A program made the position numbers and the translations under genes. Shown here one piece after another: positions 1-10,200 of a stretch of DNA of 64,000 bases. The notes beneath the pieces were generated by a model. The model did not search any database and was not told the DNA's origin. It saw nothing but the letters and a program-made list of their open reading frames with translations. The stretch's first letter is position 1, and each line of letters opens with the position of its first letter. Source of the stretch: Echinostoma caproni (lineage: Eukaryota > Platyhelminthes > Trematoda > Plagiorchiida > Echinostomatidae); assembly GCA_900618425.1 (NCBI GenBank), contig UZAN01040169.1, positions 15,176 through 79,175 of the forward strand, given 5' to 3'.

Positions 1-1440
1 CCCTAAAATCACGCATAGTTTGTATCACACCTATACATATAGGCATATATTAGCGGGAAAAGTGAATGTCAACGTGGTGCACGAGGTTGTCCGGATGTCA
101 TAACTGCTCAATTCCGTGGATGATGTGAGAAAGGATGCAAGAGAGAGAAAGAGAGAGGAAAAGCAAATGAGCATTGTTGCTAGTCCGGAATGATCGAAAT
201 GAAAAAACTACTCAATGCAAGTTACGCCATAATTGATTGTATCAAAACAGTGTTTTAAACGAAGAAAAACGTCTGAGTACCGTGAGGATGGGGATGGGTA
301 GTAAGCTGTGAGGAACATCGGGCACAGTGGAATTCTGCTTTTGTACGAAAACCTCTGAGTTGGATACGGACGGAATGGATGGTGGTGATTATGATGATGA
401 TCTGTAGGAATTGATAATACATGGTGAGGTGAACACATGTCAGACTTGTCTACATAGTTTAGGATAATACGCCAGACGGGGACGTTCATTCTAATCACAA
501 CAGCGTTTTCTCTCCCCCTCTGGTTCTTCTAGAGTGACACATTCATTCTCAGCAAATTGCTTACGAAACATAGTGTTGTCCAATCCTCGTCACCATTAAG
601 AAAGCGAAATTGGTTTTGCTATTAGTGAAATTCTTCTCACTGATGATGAAGAGTAAAACTCACCCAAAACCGATGTTAACAATCGATGTAGTCATAGCCC
701 AATCCCCTACAACGATGTGTTCTAGAGCTGAGACAAAAAACGACTGTCGATCAAAGTATCATGCCTAAGAACAGGATGAGTCAAACTACAACCCACTGAA
801 AAAAATATTCCGTACTGATGTACAAGACTGAAGACATACGTGCCAAATGACAATTGGGGCCTGTGAACAAATGCAGATCGACTGTTATAGACCTGCTGCC
901 TCTCAACAATGGCTGCCGACATTGCTGAGATATCCACGTAGTTACTATTGGGATTTTACATCAAGTTAATTTATGAAAGAGATTATATATGTCACAAAGA
1001 CAGCCTTCTTCTGATCGATACTTTCACTCGAATGGAACAGCACCACTTATTTTTGTTTTTCAATGAACGGTGTTGTGTGGCCTCAAGCATTTGTTGGAGA
1101 ACTCTTGTCTACATTGCTCTTATTGAACGCGAAATATCAATGCTCAATGTACACACACATGCGCCCATACAGACATACAAACAAACACACATGACATGAA
1201 TGTTCCTCATATCGGACCTTGATTACATTGACCAATCAGGCTGCACCACGTGTTTGCTGGCTATTGATTGGCTGAATGCTGATGACTTGTACAACCAGTA
1301 CCGGATGATGACATGCTTTTGCCATAGAACGTGAATTAAGATACTTCCAGTTTGTACCTAATTAAAAGAATTTTTTTCATGTGAGTAATGGAGGATTTGA
1401 TTCAATTTCAAAGGTGAAATTCGTCGTGTACATAGTAAAT
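1..1440. other. No convincing gene; possible weak minus exon near 270-390
   Basis: I see no assignable gene here. On the minus strand a segment at about 389-269 is bounded by a plausible acceptor (TTCCTACAG) and a possible donor (CACG then GTACTC), with two open frames, one His/Pro-rich. It could be a 3' exon of the FN3 gene further right, but nothing confirms it. A GA-rich tract lies at about 138-165. CCAAT-type motifs cluster at 1230-1275 without a recognised gene. Confidence 0.3.
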
Positions 1441-1577
1441 GGAGCGTGAACTGAAACGTTAGGGAGCACCGGATAGCTGTTTCGACCTGGTTAGGTCTCA
1501 TCAGCAGTGCGAATCCATCAACCCGGGACCTCGAAGGTAGAACGCAAACATGCTACCCACTTGGCCACTGGGCAACC
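1441..1577 (-). mobile_element. tRNA-derived SINE, type 2 unit, carrying a hammerhead motif
   Basis: Read on the minus strand, the unit starts at about 1577 with a tRNA-like head. Its A-box-like stretch is TGGCCAAGTGG and a degenerate B-box-like stretch is GGGTTGATGGATTC. A hammerhead motif follows (1510-1466), then a tail with TTTCAGTTCACG. The copy at 23535-23670 shares the head, the ribozyme and this tail, which defines a family. The unit directly abuts a different SINE (1578-1808) in the same orientation, so the two form a composite or tandem insertion. The 3' limit is approximate. Confidence 0.7.
1466..1510 (-). ncRNA. Minimal hammerhead ribozyme motif (type 2 SINE)
   Basis: On the minus strand the order is: stem I strand GCACTG; core CTGATGAG; stem II ACCT, loop AACC, AGGT; core CGAAAC; short stem III region AGCTATC; stem I strand CGGTGC. 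Stem I pairs over 6 bp with one G-U. Stem II pairs perfectly and both conserved core blocks are intact. The predicted cleavage triplet is ATC. Stem III is the weak point: the A15.1-U16.1 pair is present but the next pair is a C-A mismatch. Minimal hammerheads with very short stem III are known from flatworm SINE-like repeats and Penelope-like elements, often acting as dimers. Activity here is inferred, not shown. Confidence 0.75.
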
Positions 1578-1808
1578 GATCAGGCCGTTCATCCTTTTAA
1601 TAATTTAAGCTGACTATCCTTCGGACTTCAACTTCACGCACAATCCTCAGTTAACCGTTTCAACCATACACTCGGAAGCACTAGACTCGAGCTTCGCTCT
1701 TATTAGAGCTCATCAGTAGTGCATATCCACCGTCCTGTACGGGATTTGAACTCCGAACCCATCGCATGGAAGGCGTGTGCGTTACCGCTGCACCAACCAC
1801 CTCATGCC
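1578..1808 (-). mobile_element. tRNA-derived SINE, type 1 unit, carrying a hammerhead motif
   Basis: On the minus strand the head starts near 1808. It has an A-box-like stretch (TGGTGCAGCGG) and a clear B-box-like stretch (GAGTTCAAATCCCG), as in a tRNA-derived pol III promoter. A hammerhead motif follows at 1722-1678. The body contains CTTCCGAGTGTATG, GTGCGTGAAGTTGAAGTCCG and a T/A-rich end. The same body occurs on the plus strand at 15636-15775 and, more diverged, on the minus strand at 50630-50825. It sits in tandem with the type 2 unit to its left. Confidence 0.8.
1678..1722 (-). ncRNA. Minimal hammerhead ribozyme motif (type 1 SINE), best copy
   Basis: On the minus strand: GCACTA (stem I); CTGATGAG (core); CTCT, AATA, AGAG (4-bp stem II with 4-nt loop); CGAAGC (core); TCGA loop; then GTC and TAGTGC (stem I return). 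Stem I pairs perfectly over 6 bp and stem II over 4 bp. GTC is the canonical cleavage triplet, placing the predicted cut between 1684 and 1683. The only departure from consensus is GAAG in place of GAAA, giving a G-U instead of an A-U pair at 15.1/16.1. That may lower activity. Stem III is two base pairs closed by a 4-nt loop, as in other flatworm minimal hammerheads. Confidence 0.8.
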
Positions 1809-2545
1809 ATGGCTGAACCGAATTGCCAATTCATGTTTATTCAGGTGTCGTCTTCAGTGATAGTCAGTTCAGAGTGCCCCGACAGCAACGAAGATAGAAA
1901 CAGAGGACATACTGTTAACTCCAATCGTCATTTTCCATTTACACGATATAGCACAACCTATCTTTGCGAGCTTGTCACAGGTTTTACGAGTTTTATTGAA
2001 TACAAAGGACGGTAGCAAATCTGTTCCTTGATCTGCCCTCAGAAATATCATCAGTGCAATCCACTAAATTCTTCAAGATGGCTATTACACTTTCATAGAC
2101 AAAGCAAAACCCTCTGACGGTGTCACGTAAATGTATTTATGCTCGGTAGCTGTAAACTTCCGGTTCGGTAACTGTAGAAACCGAGTGAGAAGTCGTTGTT
2201 ATGTAACTGTAATGCAAAACTGTTGGCAATACGTGAGGCGTTGCCAATTAGATTACATAATCCCTTTCTGTGTGCCAAAGTTATTGATCAAAATCAGTTC
2301 ACTTGCCATGGATTTGACTTATGCTTTTAATTCTAATAGCCCTGTCTAATTGTACATGTCCGTTCACTTGGGTATACAAATCCAATGTGCTATAAATGAG
2401 CTTGCTCGTTTTACGTCAGCGAGTGAGAAGATCACAAGAAATGTTATTATCTCGAGATATATGTCTTCTTTCGGTCTTGGTACGATCGGTAAAGAGGACC
2501 CAGTGTTTCAGAAACCATGTAGTATGGAATAAGTGAAATATCTAC

Positions 2546-2622
2546 CATGAGATGTACTAGTACATTGACTTCTTCATTTCCCAAGCTCCCGTCGTTCTGA
2601 TAAAAAGTGTAAAACACATTGT
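2546..2622 (-). CDS. Weak candidate internal exon, possibly of the FN3 gene
   Basis: The segment has an acceptor-like CTGCCTACAG and a donor-like ATG then GTAGAT on the minus strand. One frame is open and reads NVFYTFYQNDG early on. It begins with two bases that would complete a codon left by the exon at 3811-3596, giving Asp, and it ends in phase 0. Phase agreement by chance is one in three, so this is thin support. No domain is recognisable. Confidence 0.2.
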
Positions 2623-3595
2623 CTGTAGGCAGCCGATCATTCATTCGTCTTGGTCTTTGGCCTTGCATATCGATCCGATCGATACATTCGACCTGGTCAT
2701 TATTGGTCGACCTCAGTCCCGCTGGTATTAGTCATAACCCTAGTGACCGTGTGGGGCAACACGTGAATCACGAAGTATAAGTGCATCGCTCGAACAGTTC
2801 AGTGGTCGTAACTTTACTCTAGTCAATAAGCAATAGTAAGATCGCCTAATTACGTACCCTAAACGTGTTGTTGATTTTCAGTAGATATATCTCCTGAAGT
2901 GCGTCAGTGCAGTCGAATTCGTGCGATTGATATAATATTTGTAAACAGTTCTCTTCGAAATACCAAGTGATTTTGCTACAGGGCTCTGAGTTGCACCTGG
3001 TGGATTCGGCATCCACTACAGAGTCTGAAAGATAGACGTTTTCGCATTGTCCCATCAGGTGACACCGGCTTGAACTGCTGATATTTGTGTGCCTTCCTCT
3101 CAGGGGTTATCTAATCGTCCGAATATACCGTTGTAAGAAATCAAAGAGTATCCAATCAGTGAACAGTGTTATGTGTGCATCACGTTAGGTGAAACGTCAG
3201 TGATTGAGTTCGACAGTGCAAATTGGTTACGGAACAACCCGATCATCTGTCAACGACCAACGAGTATGAGGACGGGCGACCCACTGAGGGCCTGACGTCG
3301 CATAGTCAGGACCTACGTTATCAAATACACGGTTGTTTGGGTTTGCTAAAAAGAGGGGAACATATCGGAAAGTGAAACTTCTCATGAATGCGACATGACA
3401 GGAGACTGACTGTCATTGATACTGGTTTTGTTCATTTCATCTCTAGTACGCAGCGCACTGAAATCAAATAGCCGTGAACAGATTCCCTGTAAATTAATCC
3501 AATGAAGGGAGAAACAATAGCACCACGCAAAGGAGTTCGGGTATGGGGTGCGATGGGTGAGAGCGCGAACAGTACGTCATTTCTTCGCGACATAC

Positions 3596-3811
3596 CTGGT
3601 CCACGTGCAGTGGCATCATCAGACGGAGGTTTGTGTGAGACAGACGAATCGGAGTGCAGGTCGTTTGGTAATGACCAAAGTGTCTTGTCTAAATCTGGCC
3701 AATCGGCCGTGTTGGCTGCGACACCCGAGGTTGGACCGATTTTTGACAATCCGGACACCACTTGATTCAATCCAACCGGTTGGATCCAACGAGATTGCGA
3801 GCACAACGAGA
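3596..3811 (-). CDS. Likely exon, Ser/Pro/Asp-rich, probably downstream part of the FN3 gene
   Basis: This is a 216-bp minus-strand exon with a strong donor (CCAG then GTATGT) and an acceptor ending TACAG. It encodes about 71 residues rich in Ser, Pro, Asp and Asn, including DLDKTLWSLPNDLHSD and PPSDDATARGP. Its base composition is more GC-rich than its surroundings, as for the three FN3 exons. It lacks an FN3 core or a membrane segment and could be a juxtamembrane or cytoplasmic tail region of that receptor-like protein. It begins in phase 1 while the exon at 6884 ends in phase 0, so at least one exon between them is missing from this annotation. The plus strand is also open here, which weakens the call. 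Confidence 0.45.
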
Positions 3812-3899
3812 CTGTACTGGCGCGATCCAAATTACCGTTGGAGGAGGGATTCTGTGTGCGATTTAACGATTGAAGTTCACATCAGTCGCAGATTGCAGT

Positions 3900-5228
3900 A
3901 GGCGGACGGAGACGAGGAATTAGAGAAAACAAATAGGATGAAGGGGATATGAGTCGAAGGAGGAAAATGTTTGTGTGCGTCGGTTAAAAGAGATTTGGAC
4001 GGTACAAGTTGAGACCGGAAATACCTCTATTACTTTTGGTTAGTCTGGATCAGATTGTCCCGGGTGGGTTGAAAACCAGTGAAGCGAATTTCGGATCTAT
4101 GATTGGAAAACAAAAGTGTAGATGATGCTTGAACATATGATTGACATGGAAACCCCTTGGGAAATGGACAGTTCCGCCCGAGATAGCATTAAACAAGACC
4201 TGAACTAACCAATCATTGCGTGTGTATGTGTGACAGATTTTGAAAACGCTGGTACACTGCAAACGGCCCCAATGACTGATGTGTGTAAAAACAACCCCAG
4301 AGAGAATAGGCATTTGAAACAATGCAATCTGTTCTATTGTAGCAGTCGAAAGCCTTATGTATCTGTTCATTTCAAGAATTTGCATTGTTCACGTCGCACC
4401 TGAGTTTGTAACCTTTCAATTCCCCTTGAGTAAAGTACACCTTTTCTATTTACTGTTGAAGCATAATCTAAAGGGGCATTATTGAGAATTCTCACGCTCA
4501 AAATCCCATAGTTCGTTTCCCTTCGAACACATACATCTCCGTTACCTACCACGATGACGGGGCCACAAGAATTGGGCAAAGTTTGCTTATCTCATTGCCA
4601 GAGAATGTTTAATCGTTTTATTTGAAGTACTTGTTGTCGACAGTGAAGTACAGTATATAATATAGAACGCTTTTCTACCGAACCACGTTGGGAGCGAGAT
4701 AATTTTGAACAAGTTGGAACTGTTGACCGCCGCTTTATTCATTCAGATGCGGTTGTTTCATCCTTGTGTTACGAATAGTGGGACCGCAGGTAACCAGTTT
4801 GGCTAGTGCACATTTTACGGGAACCCATTTGCTTCGTATCATGTAAGTAGCGGATTTTCCTCGCATGTATTTTGGAGAAAAAATCACTTTGTTCCGTTGC
4901 AATCAATCGGAGGATAGAAATCCATGGAATCAATGAATTTATTTAGATGGGACATCTAAAAAGCAAAAAGCCAAACGGAATTAGAATCATTAATCCGTCT
5001 AGCATCCAGTATTATTCATCAATTTTTCCGGTCTTTTAGGCATTGAGTTCATCACGATAGACTGCTGTCGAAGCATTGGTTCTTTGACTTGTAGTTGCCT
5101 ATCTGACTTCTTGATCATTTAAAGTGAGACCATGATTCCTCAATTCTTCCAATCAACCACACACTCGAATCAATACACATAATGAATACATTCAAATCAA
5201 TAACAAAGCTGAGCCCAAACCCTCGGAG
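3900..5228. other. Noncoding or unresolved stretch
   Basis: I see no secure feature. A minus-strand open frame at about 4579-4367 has a protein-like composition (PLDYASTVNRKG) but no convincing acceptor, and I could not tie it to a family. If the FN3 gene model is right, this lies within its introns. Confidence 0.3.
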
Positions 5229-5720
5229 ATGATAGCACCGAAATGCAACATCACCATTCAACTCCTTTTCAAATGTGATGATGTAGGCCAACTCATACGA
5301 AGACGGTTGGTGGCGACTGTAGCTCGCACATATTTCGCTGCGAATCCTGTCGTTCGCGTCACTACAACCCAGAATCCGAAGACCTTGGTGAAATCACCGC
5401 TCCTTCTGTCCGCCAAATCGCATGTAATCTATCAATTTCAATGTGGGTACGGAGCTACCTTCGTGGGCAGAACAGAGAGGCGGCTGCGTACCCGAGTGGC
5501 TGAACACATACTGGTATGGATCAAACGCGAGCGGGTGAGATTGAGCGCTACACAAACAACCAGGCCATCAAGCCAGTCTCACAGAACACCTTCGTCAGCA
5601 ATCGTTCGCCATCTGCTGCAGTCTGACCATCAAGCTGATCATGGGACTTTGATCCGGACTGCTTACCCAACCCAGAATGGATGGCTGCTAAAATTTGCAG
5701 AGGTCATGGCAAGGCCATAG
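5229..5720 (+). pseudogene. Penelope-like element, C-terminal GIY-YIG-type endonuclease region
   Basis: The open frame of about 163 codons matches the C-terminal part of Penelope-like retroelement proteins. Markers are VIYQFQCGYG followed by FVGRTERRLRTRVAEH, the YVG/R..EH arrangement typical of the GIY-YIG nuclease fold in these elements. Further on, SSAIVRHLLQSDHQADHGTL is the usual distal segment. The expected CxCG of the family reads CGYG here, so a cysteine of the zinc-binding pair is lost. No reverse transcriptase is attached upstream, so this is a 5'-truncated copy. It lies opposite to the FN3 gene, probably inside one of its introns. The initiating Met is arbitrary. Confidence 0.75.
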
Positions 5721-6354
5721 CAGAAGGAGGTCTACATCAAACTGGTGTTACCCTAGTGACCACATAAGTGAAAGAATGAACTGATATCATGCTAGATTGT
5801 CATCAACTGTGATATACAACATCTTTTGGTTCTGCAGTAAACACCAGTTGAGCTGCAGCGAAATGATTCCGGAATTAAATCGTGCTCGCTTGCCGTCTTG
5901 GGTTCTTTGTTCAATGTCGATTATCCAACACCACTAATCACAAGTAACTGTGAGCTAAATGTGCGGCAACTAATAAGTAGTCACTCTCTGGACCAAGGGA
6001 TAATAAAACGGTGAGTTATCCGGCAAACTGTTAGAAACTGTAGACAGGGTCAAATCGAGTTATAAATCAGTTTGATGATTGCATCTCTCTGACTGGTATT
6101 ATCCGGTTTATGTGATCTCACTCTTAGATGGGGGAATATTGATCGGAGGTTTATCCCATTGGCACCAAGATGGTAGGTACTATCTGCCTCGCCCACTGAT
6201 CTGGGCTTCAGTCTTAGTATGAGCAGCTCTATCGAACAAACTTCTAATAATGTCAACCAAATGGGCGTCAAATCTGGGACACAAATAGGAACCAAAACGC
6301 TCGGCACGATGTCTTCATTACATGCACCGATAATAGATAGACACTGTTTACCAG

Positions 6355-6510
6355 GCGTTGGTGACCCGGTGATAACGTCAGCATATTATTACTCGGGGAT
6401 GTGTGTTCGAATCCCACCAACACCACTTGACTTTCCTCATTGTGTGTTGAATGGCAGCCCTTTGACTGGCCGATTCCCTCTTCCTGAACTTTTTACCATT
6501 GCATGTTCAT
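6355..6510 (+). mobile_element. tRNA-derived SINE, family 2
   Basis: The head begins near GCGTTGG with an A-box-like GTGACCCGGTGATAACG and a near-perfect B-box (GTGTTCGAATCCCACC). The 3' CCAACACC can pair with the start as an acceptor stem. The tail contains TGTGTTGAATGGCAGCCC and TTCCCTCTTCCTGAAC. Related tails occur at 15270-15475 (+) and 29469-29620 (-). I see no hammerhead in this family. Confidence 0.7.
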
Positions 6511-6883
6511 TTAAAAGGAAGTAAAAGAGAAAGATATAGAATACAAAGATAAAAATGTTTTACTTTGCTCCCGACGGTTGTAGATAATTATGATGATGTA
6601 CGCGAACCAAATCAGAGGAAAGCTAACAGAACCCTTTTCACTCGACACCAATCACATATTAACACGGGTTTCTGTATTTTGTATTTTCATTTCCAGACTA
6701 TACAAATTCATGTTATGCGTTTAACACTGATGGATGAAACAATTCTCTGCCAGACCAAACACAGTGACAAGATAAACACAAGCAGTGTAACACTCGGGAC
6801 AGTGCAACCTACTAATTGCCTCCCGAACATCCACCAAAAACAACACACAAAGTATTACGACACGCGCGCCGAACCGCACTCAC

Positions 6884-7260
6884 TTTTGAGCAGACACGTA
6901 GTGCCAAAGCGTACATTCCGTCCGGTTGGAGAGCACGCCCGACCAAATGCGTCTCTTGCCCCCGTCCAATCTGATGCGTTTTTGCAACGCGACTTGTCGT
7001 ATCGGTCAAGTCCACCTGTACCGATTTCAAATCCAGTCCTGTTGACGGTTGTAACACCCAATTCACCAAACAGTCGACTTGGTTCGGTGTAACATTGTTC
7101 TCGTCCCCGGCCGCAGTCCCGGCCGAATTTAGGCGTAATGCAAGCAATTCATAGTGTTCCGGATTTGAGCTAGCTCGGTGTAACACCGGACAACCGACGG
7201 ACAAATCTCGTGTTCGTCTAACTGTTCCAATCACCCAGGGAGGTTGTACGACAAGTGCGG
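6884..7260 (-). CDS. Fibronectin type III repeat exon (third of three strong exons)
   Basis: The exon is 377 bp with an excellent acceptor (TTTCCTTGTTACAG) and donor (AAA then GTGAGT). It starts by completing a codon: C from exon 12209 plus CC gives Pro, so the joined reading runs STPHA-P-ALVVQPP. The product contains most of one FN3 domain. VDCLVNWVLQPSTG is the B-strand Trp region, LKSVQVDLTD the C strand, and ALQPDGMYALALRVCSK the L-P-x-Y motif with the F strand. The domain is cut before its last strand, so a further exon in phase 0 must follow to the left. FN3 repeats usually occur in cell-surface receptors, adhesion proteins or receptor phosphatases. Which of these this is cannot be told from the fragment. 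Confidence 0.85.
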
Positions 7261-10200
7261 CTGTAACAAGGAAACCACACAATGCACTCAGAATGTGATC
7301 ACGTCAAATGTATTGAGGATAATCACAAAAAGAATGTGAAATAACTGAAGCATGGTTATAGTAATGGTAATAATAATAGCAGTTTAACTGTTTTTATTAA
7401 ATATAAAAATGTATAATAAATTTTCTCGAATGAGGAATCGATCAGTCAGAGAATACCTCCAGGGCACTTAAGCACGTACGGAAGTTTGACGAGGGATATG
7501 ACCTTCGGGGTGGTGATTTTTCCAAGTCGTGTGTGTGGTTGTAAGAACACACATTAAATCAAATACATTGTGCTTGGACAAGTTCCTGTATATGGAGGTG
7601 TTCGAATAATCTAAGGAAAATCATGAATATCGCGTACGTGTCTTTTGATTCGGTCTGAATCCAAGTTTTCTCTGATCTCATGGGCGTGCTTGGACGGAAG
7701 CAGAACAATATCATAGAGCAGAATCCTCTAAAAACGATATACTGACCATAACGCAAGTCCCAAAACATGTCTATCTATAGATCCAACTCATTTAAGAGGC
7801 ACATTTGCTCTCTCTCTCTCTTCACTCCGTCACACAAACCCAATCGTCCCATTATGCGCTCTTGATAAATCGAGAACTCTGCTATTCACTGAGGTAATAC
7901 AATAAATCTTTTGTTTTAATTGTTTCGCCCGACTACGGTCACAACAAATAAAAAATATGCATAGCCTTCAACAATCACTGTTACCACGGTTTGCACTGAT
8001 CATTTCATCCATACCACTCCTCATGAAACTCTGCTGTCGGATCAATCATCACTGGACGAAACTGTCCAGTCGTGTTTTGATCACACCCAGTCAACGAATT
8101 GCGGTGCAATAGAATAACCTCGGACGGTAACCAGTAATTCTTATTTATTTCTCCAAATACTTTTTCGGTTTCTAGCTAACTAGGCCATGTCCATTCTCCG
8201 GCCATTTTACGAGAACCTAATAGATGACCTTGCGATTGTTAAATATCTTTTCACCAAGTCAGAACTGCAATCGCCTGCTAGATCAACAAAAACAGTCACC
8301 AAATGACCCGGGGTTAACTGTTCCCAGACTGACATACCACGTCCGGGTAAGCAAGTGTTTCTCCGCTCTGCTACTAGGTGTAGACCGGTTCGAGGGACCA
8401 ACAAAATACACGGCTATGACAATAATGATTGTATAATGATTGATTAGGTGATATCTTTGAATGTAACCGGATACAACGTATCGTGCGAAAGTTGTACAAT
8501 GCCATGGATAGTGAGAAAGCCAGCCGCCTACATATTTCTCACCGGAATCACATTGCTGCTCACTCAGCTAGTACCGTTTTAGCTCATCTAAAAACAAGCA
8601 GTTATTGATGCACTAAGAACACAGTAGATGATCCCCTAGATCTTCTCAGGCTTTGCAAACAGGTTCGGGTTCATCTGTATCAACCTTTTCAGATAATAGC
8701 CAAGCCTAAGTTGTCTCCCGAATGACTGCTGAACCACTGCAACTGACTCCTGATTATGACACAGAAGAGGGCACTTGAGTTCCACACTAAGGCCGATGGG
8801 TAAGACAAAACTGCGGTGATCCGAGCGTACGAGATAACGCCTTCTCTGCAGCTACGAGTTACAGTTTTTGGACCAATGCGATTAATCGAACTTCACGGGT
8901 GACGTCAGCAACGCTCGTACGTGTCACTGCTTCTGACTTCATACCATAGGCAGATCGTAGCAGCCAATCAGAGACTGTGCGGCTCAGAAGCAGAATGATG
9001 TCAGCAATACTGAAAGGTGATTGGTAGTAACCCGGATAACCAATGCGCCTACGTTGTAGAAATTATTTACTCTTTATTTCTTCCAATAAAAGAATTACCA
9101 TTTCTGTGGCCTTTTCCTCTCGTCTCAGTTACGGGGGATACTACGTGCTGGTGCAACTGCGGTCCAGTGCTTACGAGATCCAGTTCATGATAGCTGAACC
9201 TTGATTCGTGTTCCGAGCTCCGTGCGTAACTCTACTATTACTACAGCCATTACGAAAACTTACAAAGATGTTGACTCTGTTTGAGACTAAATGTCTCCAA
9301 TAGTGCTTAACTATACAGTAAACCAGTGGTGACCGTTTCATATGTATGTACATGTGTTAGTGCATTCGAACCCCGGCAACCGCGCTGTAAATGCCCCTAA
9401 TGCGTTTTATCGCACGATAGCAATTTCCCTTTCCCAAAAGCCGCTTGGACAATTATGTTATCAATAAAACGACCAGGTCTCGTGTTGAATAAAAGTCAGT
9501 TTGGTTCACATACAAAATTATTTGCTCCTGTGTGAAAAACTAGATGCAGTGGATTGTAAGATTTTTCTCTTATCGTGGGGAAAGCATTCCACCTCCTATG
9601 GGTGGATGGAACGAACCAAAGTTAGTCATCATCGTCATAGTACAGCGAAATACGGGGAAGTGAACTTTAATGATCGCTTCCAAACTCACAATGCGTGTGC
9701 ACTGGGGTTTGATGGACGGGTACTGCTGGGTGTCTAGCCACTAAGCAGGAGAACGATTAGGGTTCTCAACCAAGCCTTCAGCTGTAACAAGAACCTAACT
9801 CCAAGGAGGCGGATGAAAACAAATACCGACATTTATTCGGATTGGTTACTCTATCAACATTTTTACCGACTGAAACGCAAATTCTAGTCGACCCCCCCCC
9901 AACTTGGAGGATCAGGAGACTGCACTTCGTCCGACCTCTACCTTTCGACCTTCCAGGCATGATTGGATCTGTGACTTGACAAAAGCCGTCCGTGTAGCTC
10001 GTTGCGTCAGAGGGGTGCACAAGCCATCACACCACGTCAAGGTGCAGTCACATCGTGATGTCGTGATTCTGAATCATCTGAGTGAGGTTCAGTTCACAAA
10101 GTGTGCACGACGCACGTCATCCTACTTGCAAGGTCAGGTTTGGAATCGTGTCAAGGAATCACATAACTGGCATTCACCCACAAAGCTCTCGTATTTTTGT

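Noticed and set aside
1266..1310. CTGATGA followed by a GTAC stem near 1279-1305 (+)
   Set aside because: The second hammerhead core (GAAA) is absent (CGGATG), so I treat it as chance.
2846..3055. Helix-turn-helix-like reading on the minus strand (VAKSLGISKRTVYKYY)
   Set aside because: The frame is short and ends in a stop, and the upstream part looks like a tRNA-derived repeat (GAATCCACCAGGTGCAACTC). Without other transposase motifs it is likely chance.
6050..6307. Possible Penelope-like reverse transcriptase tail on the minus strand (HLVDIIRSLFDRAAHTK)
   Set aside because: Only one short segment fits the H...I..L..RA pattern. Nothing flanking supports it.
8207..8404. Minus-strand frame with an FN3-like ending (WEQLTPGHLVTVFVDL) between FN3 exons
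   Set aside because: No acceptor/donor pair gives phases compatible with both neighbouring exons, and the neighbours join directly with correct phase and domain logic. It could be an alternative or lost exon, but support is insufficient.
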